This document shows, in pieces, positions 1 to 10,350 of a stretch of DNA of 64,000 nt. Position 1 is the first letter of the stretch, and each line of letters opens with the position of its first letter. Source of the DNA: Sophora flavescens (Eukaryota; Streptophyta; Magnoliopsida; Fabales; Fabaceae); the NCBI GenBank assembly GCA_030762895.1, contig CM061069.1, positions 84,777,048 through 84,841,047 of the forward strand, in the 5' to 3' direction. Below the pieces are notes generated by a model that was not told where the DNA came from, did not search any database, and worked only from the letters and a program-made list of their open reading frames with translations. Made by a program: the position numbers and the translations under genes.

Positions 1-2077
1 TTTTTTTGGAAGAATAGTTAGCATGTCTGCAGACTACAGTTACAGAGATTTTTTTAAAAAAAAAATACTTGTCAATGTCACAATGTGTACCAACATGCTA
101 GCCCCTCAAACAAGGATTTAAATGCTAATGTGAATATACATAAACATAGCTGGAGAATGTAGTGATCTTTTTTAAAAAAACACAATGACATCTCTGTAAT
201 TAGCACCTTTGTTTAAGACACTTGAGCAGTTTTTTTATAAAAAATATTAGTCAGAATTCGTTTGGAAAAAAACTCAATGAAAATGGAAATAACTGAAAAT
301 ACAAATAAAAAATGCAGGGCTAGCCGGAAAAAAACCTGCAGCCTGCATAGGGCTGGGCTTGGACACCTATTTTACAGCACATATTGATTTCGGGCCTTTT
401 TGGCACAGTCCTATAAAGCCCGAACCCACATCGGGCTAGCCCGTGATGGGTCGGGTAGCCCGTTTTGCCACCTCTAGAACCAAGGCAGCCAACCACTGTG
501 ACACTAAGCGAAGTCTGCTATTTATTATCTATTTTTATTTGAAGTGAAAACGTAGGGCAACATTTGCCTATCATCTTCTACCTCTAGCTTCACTCATTTT
601 GCAGAAATTGTACGTGTCTCCATCGCTCAACATCACCCCATCGCAGGTCGTGAACCACCACTCTTTGCTCACTGTAGCCAACCACTCTCCCCCCTCTATG
701 CATTCCTTTTCTTTTCACTGTAGTGAAGGCAATCGGTGACTAAAGGAAGCCCAAGTCCATGATTTCAGCTTTTCCGAAGGGTGCTCATTTCGTTTCCTAT
801 ATGTCGGTGACAGTGAGAAGGAGAATGGAGGAAATCAGCATAAGGAGAAAGAGAATAGGGACTTTGTTGCAAATAGCAAATTTAAAAACTCAACCCATAT
901 AAAATTTAAATTTATAAATATACCACCAAAATAATTTATTATAACGGGTCACTCTTGCTCCGTCACCATGAGGGACTTTCTTACTCCCTCACAGTAGAAG
1001 CCATCATTTTTTAATAAAAAATCAATTAAAAATAAATGTCATATATATGAACCAAAGTATATTTTAACATTTTCATAATAATTTTAGAAACGAAGATATA
1101 TGCGTCGGTTTGGCTACTAAGAATGAGAACATTTTGTTTGAAAAGGCTAAGGTTTAATTCCCACTCATCAACAATACAACTTAGTTGGAGATACGTAAAT
1201 GTCCTTGCCAAAAAAATCATTTAACTGCTAAACTTTATGTTGTATTAAAAACACTAAATATGTAAAACTTCATATGATTGATCTAGTAGAATATGATAGA
1301 ATCTCGTATTTGACAGATTGTAGATTTGAACCTTCACAAGTTTTGGGAAAACCGATGCTTTGGACTGGGTACCATTCCCTCGTCCTAAATTTTTTTCATA
1401 GAAAAAAACACTAAATATGTATATATGTGGTAAAATAAATCAGGAAATTTTATAAGCCAGTATCAATTTGGATTATGTCTGGATTCCTTCATTAATTTAA
1501 GTGTTTTGAATTATTTGAGATCTCTAAATTCTTCTAGAACTAGAATCTTGATTGTCCTAGATCTCTGTCACCTGTTGGATGGAATTTGAATGTTCTTCAT
1601 CTGAAAAAGTCTTTCCCACCGCCAACTTCTTACTTGATGAGGGAAGCGATAAGAATCCCGCGCCAGTACTTATCCTGCTACTAATAATATTATTTATTTC
1701 CTATTCCCATACCCTTTGGCCTTTGCCTAAAGTTCTGTGAAAACCGTTTGGCACCGCAACCAAAACACAAAGCCACAGGAAAACAAAATTTAAGGAAAGG
1801 TTTGGTCCTATAACAACCAAAGCTGAAGAGTGACGACATGAATCATGAATTCTGAGGAAACCTTATTTGATAAGTAAATGACCAACAAGCTTCCATTTTG
1901 AGCATTTACCCAAGAAAAAGCATTTTTTCAAACACTACAAATTGGACATTTCTATATATCACAGACCAATTATAAATATAGATATCAGTGTATATCACAT
2001 TTTAAGATAAAATAGACATATTGTGTGCTGAATATATCTATAAAATAAATATGAATTAATATATCAGTATGATTTTA
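1..2077. other. AT-rich intergenic DNA without a recognisable gene
   Basis: I see no coding region here; open frames on both strands are short and show no domain. A GC-richer patch at about 310-480 (GGGCTAGCCCG-type words ending in GCCCGTTTTGCCACCTCTAG) resembles the end of a non-autonomous hAT-like element, but I could not find the partner end or a target duplication, so this is only a hint. The last part, roughly 1600-2077, is probably upstream regulatory DNA of the C2/GRAM gene. Confidence 0.55.
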
Positions 2078-2094
2078 ACTATATAAACAACAAT

Positions 2095-2253
2095 CAAATG
2101 AGGTTGGTGTGAGTGGTTAAAGGCCTCTCGTTCCTTAATCAAGCGGGTTAGAGCCTTGGGTGATGTCATCCACAGAGGTGCGGAACAAACTCCCGAAAGA
2201 TTAATCCCGTCTCAGATTGACGGTGGAATACTGCTTGAAATAGATAAAAAAAA
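2095..2253 (+). mobile_element. Degenerate tRNA-derived SINE
   Basis: The segment opens with a pol III box-A-like word (TGGTGTGAGTGG, 2105-2116), followed about 30 bp later by a damaged box-B-like word (GGGTTAGAGCC, 2145-2155), and ends in an A-rich tail (2245-2253). It is flanked by an imperfect direct repeat of about 16 bp, ACTATATAAAcAACAaT at 2078-2094 and ACTATATAAAgAACAtT at 2254-2270, as expected for target-primed insertion. The insertion lies about 300 bp upstream of the C2/GRAM coding start, so it sits in that gene's promoter or 5' untranslated region. The SINE family was not identified. Confidence 0.6.
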
Positions 2254-2549
2254 ACTATATAAAGAACATTACCTAAATCTCAAGCAAACCACCTCTTCAA
2301 TTCAATTTCTCTCTCACATTCCAGGTTCTGCTCACACCCGTCGTGTCATCTTCCTTCCATTCCACGTATACGTCTGTCTTCTCCACCCACCAAACCATAA
2401 AAAGAAAAAAACCAATCTCTTCTTTTACAGTAAAATATAACTCTTCACAGTCACACCCTTTTGTCCAATAAGCCACTCTGCGTATCCTTGATGTGTTCTT
2501 GCAAGTTGTAACTAGTCAAGTTTTAATACATAAGCTATGTTGAAGCTAT

Positions 2550-2871
2550 ATGTATGTATGTGTATTGGAAGCCAAAGACCTTCCAGTGAAAGACTCTTAT
2601 GTGAAACTTAAACTTGGCAAGTTTAAGTCCAAGACTAGGATATTGAGGCACATATGCAACCCCGTTTGGAACGAGGAGTTTGTTTTCAAGGTTCATGATC
2701 ATAATAATAAAGAGGACGTGCTTGTTGTCTCTAATGATGGTGAATCAATTCTTCTTGGTGAGGTGCGGATTCAAGTAGCTTTTGTTGCTTCTCAGGATAA
2801 GCAAACCTTGCCGCCTACGTGGTTCTCTCTTGAAACTCCCAAGAGTGGGGAATTCTTCAATAAATATTGTG
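2550..2871 (+). CDS. Exon 1: N-terminal C2 domain
   Basis: Encodes a C2 beta sandwich from VCVLEAKDLPVKDSYVKL through WNEEFVFKV to the ALP-like strand and TLPPTWFSLE. The calcium-binding loops look reduced, as in this family. The exon closes at TGT G|GT. The upstream ATG (2537) reads MLKLYVC and then leaves frame because ATGT is repeated in TATGTATGTATGTGTATT, so the usable start is ATG 2550. Confidence 0.8.
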
Positions 2872-5800
2872 GTGTGTTTCACTCACTAATAATCATTGAT
2901 CAATTATTTTCCCAAATTACTTTGATTAGGTGGTCACATTGTATATACTATTATATTATGCTGTTTTAAGCTTTAAATACTTTTTGTCTGTAAAACTACG
3001 TAAAATTTGACATCAAATTGAGAACATCTATCAAAATTATATATTCTGTGAAAAAATTGGAAATTTGTGAATTGCCCAAGTTAGTTGTATCTAAGAAAGG
3101 AAACTGAGATATCATATGATCTTTTCTGCACTTGGTTTCTGGCAATTACTTATTTTCCAATTTTGTGGCTAAAAAGTTAGATTATTTATCCCCATTATAG
3201 TTTTAGTTATGCAGTATGCTGAAGCACCAATGTACTGGTAGATAACATTAGAGCACGGCGGAGTCATATTGGGTACAGTTTAACATTTCTCATGGTTCCT
3301 ACTTGTTTTATCATGTCTATAATTTATATGTATCTGCATAGTAACATTTAACAAAGGAATTCAATTGGAAAAGTGATAATAAAATGTGTCCACTGGTCAA
3401 AGTAATGAGCAGGTGCTGCATTCAGCACTCATTGTTTCTGTTTTTACTTTTTACACTGTTCGTTTCCTCACAGTCAAACCACAAGTTAAGTGTTAAAGTT
3501 CCGAGTACTTGAGTTAAACCATTTATAATAACTATGAGAGTGGAGTTAGGCTCAATTATTCTAATATGATATCGGTCTCATTCCTGCAATTTTCCTGTAT
3601 CGGTTGAATATATGACCAAAGAACCGTTTATAATAGCTTAGGCAATCCTCCATCAATGAGCTAGCTTTTAAGGTAGAGTTATGCCGAATCATTCCAATAC
3701 CATTGTTTTTCAATTTCTTTCATAACTTCATCAAACTGATTTTTAGCTCAATATCTTATATAATCAGGGAAAATTCTCCTTAGCGTTTCTCTTCATGGTA
3801 AAGGCCGTTCTTATATCAATCACACACATTCTCCAAATTCAACTGTTGCAATTGAGGACTGAAAAGACTTGGAAGGTCCACATATTTCATCTCAGGCCCC
3901 TTGTTATAAAATGGGTGAAGGCAAACAGTTATTGAAGGTTCTTGCTAATCGTCTGGATAGGATTTTCAATAAGAAAGAAGTAAGCTCAAAAGGCGAAGAT
4001 TCTTCAGAACCATCCAATTCACTATCTGATTATGAAGATAGTGTACAGGAAAATTCATCTCCTTGTAGCTTTGAAGAAGCCATTGCACTAATGCAGTCAA
4101 GAGATAACAAACCAGAAATGCCTGAAAATTTACCGGGTGGTATTCTAGTAGATCATATTTATCTAGTGTCTCCATACGATCTTAATGCGTTTCTTTTTGC
4201 ACCCAATTCACAGTTTAGGAAAGATTTGGCAGCACTGCAGGGAACAACAAATGTGCAAGAGGGTCCTTGGGAATGGAAACCTGGAGACATATCTTGTTTA
4301 ACGCGAGTTGTTTCCTATACAAAACATGCTACAAAATTAGTTAAGGCTGTTAATGCCATTGAGGAGCAAACCTACATTAGAGTAACTGAAGAGGAATTTG
4401 CTGTACTTATTAGTGTAAGCATGCCGGAGGTCCCATTAGGCAATACATTTCGGGTTGAATTGCTTTACAAGGTAATGCCAGGAGAGTCTTCTGGAGAGGT
4501 ATCCTCCCATCTTGTGTTATCCTGGGGCATTGTCTTCCTACAAAGCACAATGATGAAAGGCATAATCGAAGGAAGGACTCGACAGGGATTGAAGGAGAGC
4601 TATGACCAGTTCTTCAACCTACTTGCTCAGAATTTCAAGGTTCTAGATAAGGCAGGTTTATCAGAGAAGGAACACTTGTTGGCAACCTTGCAAACAGAAG
4701 ACCAGTGGAATTGGTGGATGGCAACCAAATACTTTTACAATTTCACACTAGTTTCTACGGTTTTTATGTTTTTGTATGTGTTGGTGCATATTTCGCGGTG
4801 TGGTCCAAGTGCACCTCAGGGCTTAGAATTTAAGGGGCTTGAATTGCCAGATAGCATTGGAGAGCTTGTTACTAGTGGAATTTTAATCATTCAGTTGCAG
4901 CGTCTTTATAATATGGTCTTTCATTTTGTGCAAGCTAGATTTCAAATGGGTAAGCATGTTATTTGAAACTATTGTCATGCATGTTATCACTATTAAGTGA
5001 CTTCATGTGAGGTTTTACTTTTGAGTTCATCCAATTCTAACAGGAACTGACCATGGCCTGAAAGCTCATGGTGATGGATGGGTTCTTACTGTGGCTTTAA
5101 TTGAAGGGGTTGACTTGGCATCCTTAGACTCAACAGGGTCGTCAGATCCTTATGTGATTTTCACCTGCAATGGACAAATAAGGTCAAGTTCTGTCACGCT
5201 TCAAACGTCCAATCCTCAATGGAATGGTTTGGCCTTTTAACTTGGTACTTGTGTGCTATAATTTTGCTTTAATATGAATATATCTTAACTGGTATTCTCT
5301 ATTGGTGTTTAAACTAATATGCAGAGATATTAGAGTTTGATGCTATGGAAGAACCACCATCAGTTTTAGGTGTGGAAGTTTTCGATTTTGATGGTCCATT
5401 TGACCAGGATGTTTCACTTGGACATGCTGAGATTAATTTCCTAAAGTACACATCAACAGAATTAGCAGACATGTGGGTCTTACTTGAAGGAAAGCTTGCT
5501 CAGTCTTCTCAATCGAAATTGCGTTTGAGGATTTTCTTGGACAATAATAAAGGGTTTGAGACAATCAAGGAATATTTGGAGAAGAAGGAAAAGGAGGTAG
5601 GCAAAAAGGTCAGCACCATGAATCTTGCTCCCTTCTCTCATCCCCTTGTATATGCATATCTTATTTACAACATATATATATGTGTGTGTGAGTGTGTGTG
5701 TGTGTGTATGTGTCTTACAATGTTTCTTGTTTTCCCTGCCTTGGTTTCACCTTTCAAGCAACCAATTGGTTTTTCTCTGTTTGTGCTATAGAATTGTAGA

Positions 5801-8195
5801 ACATTGAAACTATCTGTTGTATCTGACTAATGATGGGTCCATGGCAGTTGAATCTTCAATCACCTCAAAGGAATTCTACATTCCAGAAATTGTTTGGGTT
5901 GCCTCCAGAAGAATTTCTAATAAATGATTTCACATGTTACCTGAGGAGAAAAATGCCTTTACAGGTACTACATGTGGTTGACATATTTAAAGTTAAAACA
6001 CATACTTTTGATAAGTACTTGCTGAATATGTAATAGTGTAATACTCCAAGGAAGAAAATTGTCAGAATAAATATATCATGATGAACTAACATATAACAAT
6101 CTACTTGTTGATATTTGAGTAAAAAACTTAATAAACAAATAAAAGGATGCTTTTCTGCTGCAGGGTCGGCTGTTTCTTTCGGCAAGGATTCTGGGGTTTT
6201 ATGCCAATTTGTTTGGACATAAAACCAAATTTTTCTTCCTCTGGGAAGATATTGAAGAGATACAAGTGCTTCCTCCATCAATGGCATCATTAGGAAGCCC
6301 TACATTGGTCATAGTTCTACGAAGAGGTCGAGGTCTTGATGCAGGGCATGGTGCAAAGACTCAAGATGAAGAAGGAAGACTTAGGTTTCATTTTCAATCA
6401 TTTGGGTCATTTAGTGCTGCCTCAAGGTATTATTAGTTGGGCATGCTTATATTTTCAATATTATCAACTGAGTTGATGGCATTTGTTATTCACATTCAAC
6501 TGAAAACACATATTGTTTCTATAAAAGAACAATAAGGGCCTTGTGGACAACAAGAACACTGAACCTCTATCAGAAAGAACAACTTACAGAAGAGCATGAA
6601 GATCAAGAAGAAGGCTTTGTAATTCCTGAAGACTTTGGATCTATCCTGGATGATGAAGCGAAAATGTCCAAGATTTACTCTGCAGAACTTCCAATTAGGG
6701 TAAGCAATCAATTACTTGAGTCACAATACTAAAACTTGCTTGTTATTTGATTGATAAAATTGATGGTTAGTGGGGTATGGATGGGAAAGCAAATTTCCTC
6801 TTACATGATATTTATACATTGAAGTCTGGATGATTTCTGAAATAGACACAAGAGAATATATTCCTATTTAACTGCCAAGTCAAAATCTATTTTTCAATAT
6901 CCACTGTCAAAAGTTTTTTACATTATCATCCAACTATTTGTCAACACTTCATTAAAAGAGCTTGACTTCAAAGCTGATTATTGTAATAGTCACTCTTTTA
7001 ATGATTTGACAATTTACGATTGAATGATATTATAAAGAAATTGCGTTTACAGTAGATCAAAAGTAAATCCAAAATTTATTTACCTCGTGATTTCAGCAAG
7101 TGAATTTGGTATAAAAGAGGTAATGATCTCACCTTGGATTCTCTGTCCTTCTTCCAAAAAAAAAAAGGGCAGAGGCTACTTGTGCAAGTTGTCTTGCTGT
7201 TTCCATTTACTTACAGATAATGGAATAGGGGACTTCCTTAGTAGATGAGTTAGCGATTTCCTTACTAAGTATTAAGATTCTTGTGTATATAGTATTAAGT
7301 TTTTATGACTTTGATGTCATGCACAGATGAGATCAGTGATGGAGATTTTTGATGGAGGAAACCTAGAGTACAAAATCATGCTAAGAATAGGATGTATGAA
7401 TTATGAAACTACTGCATGGGAACAAGTAAAGCCTGATGTCTTTGAGAGGCGTGTTTCTTACAAATTCAACATGCATGTGTCAGTTTTTGGTGGCGAAGTC
7501 ACATGCACACAACAAAAATCTAGAAATGCAAACAGTGGAGGATGGATTGTGAATGAGGTTATGGCACTTCATGGTGTCCCATTTGCTGATCACTTCCGGG
7601 TATGTGTTAAACTTGAAACTCAATAGTCTTATCTTACTGTTTTTGCCATAAATTTAGTTAAATTATGTTTTTTGAACATCAGAAAATTCGATACCTGTGA
7701 CACCTGGTTAATTAATGATATTCAAAATCGTAATTAATGACGTCTTAAGTTTGATTAACAGGTACGCCAAGATTGTCTGTTAACGAATTACTCATCTATC
7801 ACATGTATATCCATTAACCAAATTAAACATGTCATTAATCACGATTTTGAACTTCATTGATCAGTATCACAGGTCTCAATCTTTTAAATGTTCAATTAAC
7901 ATTATTGAATTTAGTTCATCATGTTCCATAGCAGAAGGGAATCTGAAATTGGTTCTCTTTTTCCTTATTTCTTGTTTGCCTGCAGATTCATTTTAGGTTC
8001 GAAATTGAGAAATCTGCTCTTGGTGAATGTGCTTGCAAGTGTGATGCATACATTGGTATTATGTGGCTTAAGAGCTCTAAGTTTCAGCAAAGGATCAACC
8101 GAAACATAACATCCAAGTTTACCCTTCGATTGAAGGAAATATTTGAACTGGTTCAGAAAGAGATTATGCTAATGTCTCAAAACTCCAATGGGTAG
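2550..8195 (+). CDS. C2 and GRAM domain-containing protein (C2-VASt-C2-GRAM-VASt), nine exons, 5' end possibly damaged
   Basis: Inferred exons: 2550-2871, 3768-4949, 5044-5226, 5325-5608, 5848-5964, 6164-6426, 6528-6699, 7327-7599, 7986-8195. All eight introns are GT-AG and the phases join without a break. The product resembles the plant-specific family of Arabidopsis At5g50170 and At1g03370: an N-terminal C2 domain, a VASt domain, a hydrophobic segment (FTLVSTVFMFLYVLVHIS), a second C2 domain with the acidic GSSDPYV loop, a GRAM domain and a C-terminal VASt domain. Relatives with GRAM and VASt domains bind membrane lipids and can move sterols at organelle contacts; a membrane or lipid role here is inference. 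Two oddities: the ancestral start (ATG at 2537) is put out of frame by a 4-bp duplication, leaving ATG 2550 inside the first beta strand, and exon 2 contains an in-frame TGA at 3860-3862. A pseudogene or an altered splice form is possible. Confidence 0.85.
3768..4949 (+). CDS. Exon 2: linker, first VASt domain and membrane segment, with an in-frame TGA
   Basis: The acceptor CAG at 3765-3767 joins in phase to exon 1 and gives CGKILLSVSLHGKG, which continues the C2 domain. The frame then meets TGA at 3860-3862 and is open again to 4949. It includes a VASt domain (LPGGILVDHIYLVSPYDLNA through FRVELLYKVM to the helix ending in FFNLLAQNF) and a hydrophobic stretch near 4738-4791. A 69-nt interval, 3798-3866, has GT-AG ends and its removal would keep the frame and skip the TGA, so a short intron there is conceivable. 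Confidence 0.75.
5044..5226 (+). CDS. Exon 3: first half of the second C2 domain
   Basis: Starts in phase after CTAACAG and encodes GWVLTVALIEGVDLASLD followed by the acidic calcium-loop motif GSSDPYVIF and NPQWN. The GT donor at 5227 splits the glutamate codon completed by exon 4. Confidence 0.8.
5325..5608 (+). CDS. Exon 4: second half of the second C2 domain and a charged helix
   Basis: Encodes EFDAMEEPPSVLGVEVFDFD with the second acidic loop, LGHAEINFL, a final beta strand LRLRIFLDNN, and a lysine/glutamate-rich helix EYLEKKEKEVGKK leading to the GRAM domain. The donor is AAAAAG|GTCAGC. Confidence 0.8.
5672..5713 (+). repeat. (AT)n/(TG)n microsatellite in intron 4
   Basis: A run of AT dinucleotides passes into TG dinucleotides with one GAG interruption. 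It lies in the intron between exons 4 and 5 and should be length-variable. Confidence 0.85.
5848..5964 (+). CDS. Exon 5: start of the GRAM domain
   Basis: Encodes the typical GRAM opening FQKLFGLPPEEFLINDFTCY and LRRKMPLQ. The acceptor is ATGGCAG and the donor CAG|GTACTA. Confidence 0.8.
6164..6426 (+). CDS. Exon 6: GRAM domain core
   Basis: Encodes GRLFLSARILGFYANLFGHK, KFFFLWEDIEEIQVLPP and the IVLRRGRGLDA strand, ending in FHFQSFGSFSAASR. This is the PH-like membrane-binding fold shared by GRAM proteins. Confidence 0.8.
6528..6699 (+). CDS. Exon 7: end of GRAM and acidic linker to the second VASt domain
   Basis: Begins TIRALWTTRTL, the helix closing GRAM, then an acidic linker (EEHEDQEEGF) and SKIYSAELPIR, the first strand of the second VASt domain. 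Confidence 0.75.
7327..7599 (+). CDS. Exon 8: second VASt domain, first part
   Basis: Encodes MRSVMEIFDGGNLEYKIM, the W-centred strand TTAWEQVKPDVFERRVSYKF, VSVFGGEVTCTQQKS and the VPFADHFR segment typical of VASt domains. Confidence 0.8.
7671..7897. mobile_element. Foldback MITE in the last intron
   Basis: The two ends are long imperfect inverted repeats: TTGAACAT..ACCTGTGA..TTCAAAATCG..ATTAATGAC (about 7671-7762) is matched in reverse complement by GTCATTAAT..CGATTTTGAA..TCACAGGT..ATGTTCAA (about 7830-7897). This leaves a short loop, a hairpin-forming non-autonomous DNA element of about 230 bp with no coding capacity. It lies wholly inside the intron between exons 8 and 9. The superfamily is not clear from the termini. 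Confidence 0.65.
7986..8195 (+). CDS. Exon 9: end of the second VASt domain and C terminus
   Basis: Starts after CTGCAG in phase (HFR|IHFRFEIE) and encodes the C-terminal helix LKEIFELVQKEIMLMS, ending in SNG and a TAG stop at 8193-8195. Confidence 0.8.
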   Translation: MHFRFEIEKSALGECACKCDAYIGIMWLKSSKFQQRINRNITSKFTLRLKEIFELVQKEIMLMSQNSNG

Positions 8196-8287
8196 GTCGG
8201 CCAGCTTTCAGGATATCTAACACTAAAACACTGATTGTAGAGTTTGATATGAAGTCGGAGCTTCACTCATTTGTTTTTTTTTTTTTT
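8196..8287 (+). other. Probable 3' untranslated region of the C2/GRAM gene, ending in a T tract
   Basis: No gene. This short stretch separates the C2/GRAM stop codon from the first viral-like sequence and ends in 14 consecutive T (8274-8287), which I take as the left junction of the integrated viral copy. Confidence 0.5.
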
Positions 8288-8405
8288 GACATCAGTTAGT
8301 TTCACATATAATACACATCAGTATTCAATTTTGGGAAAAGCTAAACGAACACGAAACCCGACACTTACATCGTATGTAACTATTACAAAAAACATTATTT
8401 TAATA

Positions 8406-8567
8406 ATGAATAGAATATTAACATTGAAACAAGATATTTATGAGTTAAGAAAATACTTAAAAATACTAAAAATATTTGAACAAAATGAATATATTATTTT
8501 TCACCAAGAATTGGTCAGAAAAATAATAAGAAAATTAAAGCAAGAATTAGAAAATTATATAGGATAA
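8406..8567 (+). CDS. Small coiled-coil viral ORF (endogenous copy)
   Basis: The first ATG in an open frame that extends back to the left junction; 53 residues rich in Lys, Glu, Ile and Leu with heptad-like spacing (IYELRKYLKILK, IRKLKQELENYI). Its stop overlaps the next start (TAATG, 8565-8569), the compact polycistronic layout usual in Caulimoviridae. Position suggests an equivalent of ORF II. Its N-terminal part may have been lost at the junction. No function is assigned. Confidence 0.5.
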   Translation: MNRILTLKQDIYELRKYLKILKIFEQNEYIIFHQELVRKIIRKLKQELENYIG

Positions 8568-8938
8568 TGAGATTATCTGAAGAAATAGAAGCAGTATTCA
8601 AAGAATTAGAAAGAATCATGAAAGAAATTAATAAAAACATTATTCAATTAATTGAAAATACAGATAAAATTACAAATTACACTTGCAATAAAATTCAAAA
8701 AGGGAAAAATGAAATAGAAAACATTAAAGAAACCTTAAATAATATTAATAAAGGAAAAGAGATAGATAAAAATGAGGATATTGTTAAAATAAAAATTATT
8801 TTGGAACAACTAGAAAACCTACTAGAATATGAAGAAAATAATAGATATATAACAAAAAATGAACTAGAAGAAATTCTAGAATCCAGAAAATTAAAGGGAA
8901 TAATAATTAAACAAGAGCCAGAACAAGAATCTTCATAG
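8567..8938 (+). CDS. Viral ORF III-like coiled-coil protein (endogenous copy)
   Basis: 123 codons, uninterrupted. Almost entirely helical and charged (EEIEAVFKELERIMKEI, IILEQLENLL), ending in a short basic/acidic tail. By size, coiled-coil character and position just upstream of the coat protein it matches the virion-associated protein of caulimoviruses, which attaches to particles through its C terminus. The assignment rests on position and composition, not on a diagnostic motif. Confidence 0.5.
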   Translation: MRLSEEIEAVFKELERIMKEINKNIIQLIENTDKITNYTCNKIQKGKNEIENIKETLNNINKGKEIDKNEDIVKIKIILEQLENLLEYEENNRYITKNELEEILESRKLKGIIIKQEPEQESS

Positions 8939-8958
8939 ATACCTACACCCGTATCTTC

Positions 8959-10271
8959 ATGGAGGGGATAAAAGAAGAATATATGGAAACATCAAGAAAA
9001 TCAAATGATTTAGAAGAAATACAACAATTATTAGAACAACTCAAAATAGTTGAAGAAGAAAATAATCAAATATACAACATCGAAAAGATTGATAAAAAAG
9101 ACATAGAAAATAAGGAAAATGAGAAAATAATCTTAAATTATAGTTCATCTCCAGAATCTGAAGAAAACCATATAAAAATGGAAAGAGGAGAATATAGTGG
9201 AAAAAACCCTAAAAGAAAATGGGAAGAATATAAATATACACCTGAAGGAGCTTTGGATAAATATGAAACCAAAACTATGTATAGTAAAGGATATACAAGG
9301 AAAAATAATAACAAATGGACAAAAGTTCAAGAAGAATTTAAACCTCGATACCATAATACAGGAAATATACTTGACCTTGACTGTCTTCGAAATAAAGAAG
9401 ATGTATTATTAAGATGGACGAATGAAATAATTCTAATGATCCTAACTGATGAAAGATTTAAACAATTAAATTTTATAGAAATCAAAAAACTTTGACATTC
9501 AAAACAACAGGAAATGTACAAAAATTCTTACTAAGTATTAAGGATACAGAATGGATTAACTTCGGAAGAATGGTAGATAATAGCGCAGACTGTGTTAAAT
9601 TAATAATGACTCTAATACACCAAGAATTTTTAGGATATAATTTAATGGAACAAAGAGAAAAGACAAATAAAACTCTAATTGAAAATACCAAGTCACATCT
9701 TAATAGAATGCAAATATGTGATATGTGTCAGATAGAAAGTTTCATCTGCGAATATCAAAAATACTATTATCAACTAGATGAAGAAACTAAAGAAATATAT
9801 AAATATATCTTTATAGATAAATTACCTTATCCATTAAATTCAAAAATTAATAAACTTTGGGAATCAAAACCCAAAGAAACAGCAAATACTTTAGGAGGAG
9901 TTATTAAAATCTTATATCAAGAATTAAGGGAACAATGCTTGAATAGGGAAACAATTAGACAATTGAATAGAGGAAGTACTGTCATTTGTTGTGACATCCC
10001 AGAGATAGAGAAACCAGGAAAATATGGTTGTGATAAGATAATAAAAAGAAAGAAAAAATATTACAAAAGACCAAATCTACGAAAGACTTATTCTAGAAAG
10101 AAAAATTATTACAAAAATAATAAAAAGAAATATTTCAGAAGAAAGAAATCAACACCAAGGAAATATTGCCCAAAGGGAAAGAAAAAATGCGTATGTTGGA
10201 TATGCAATGTTGAAGGATATTATGCTAATGAATGCCCTCAGAGGAAAGAAAAAGATTTTAAGGAAAAATAA
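8959..10271 (+). pseudogene. Viral coat protein gene, frameshifted and missing a zinc ligand (endogenous copy)
   Basis: Two overlapping open frames make up one coat gene: 8959-9495 (acidic N-terminal region, then the start of the conserved core) and 9492-10271 (core plus lysine-rich tail). The frame change lies close to 9490. The C-terminal zinc knuckle has C-X2-C-X4-Y-X4-C (CWICNVEGYYANECP, about 10195-10240): the histidine normally found as third ligand is tyrosine, so metal binding and RNA packaging would be impaired. The Lys/Arg-rich stretch before it is typical for binding pregenomic RNA. Both lesions suggest relaxed selection after integration. Confidence 0.75.
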
Positions 10272-10350
10272 AAAATAATAAAACAAGTTTTCCAGATATA
10301 TGAGCTTGAACCATTAGAAGAAGAATTAAGTAATTCAAAAATAAGTATAT

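Noticed and set aside
2156..2440. Open frame of 94 codons upstream of the C2/GRAM gene
   Set aside because: It starts inside the SINE and has no domain or codon bias; probably leader or promoter DNA.
2537..2570. ATG 2537 as the start of the C2/GRAM protein
   Set aside because: It leaves the C2 frame after seven codons because of the ATGT duplication; ATG 2550 is the only nearby start in frame.
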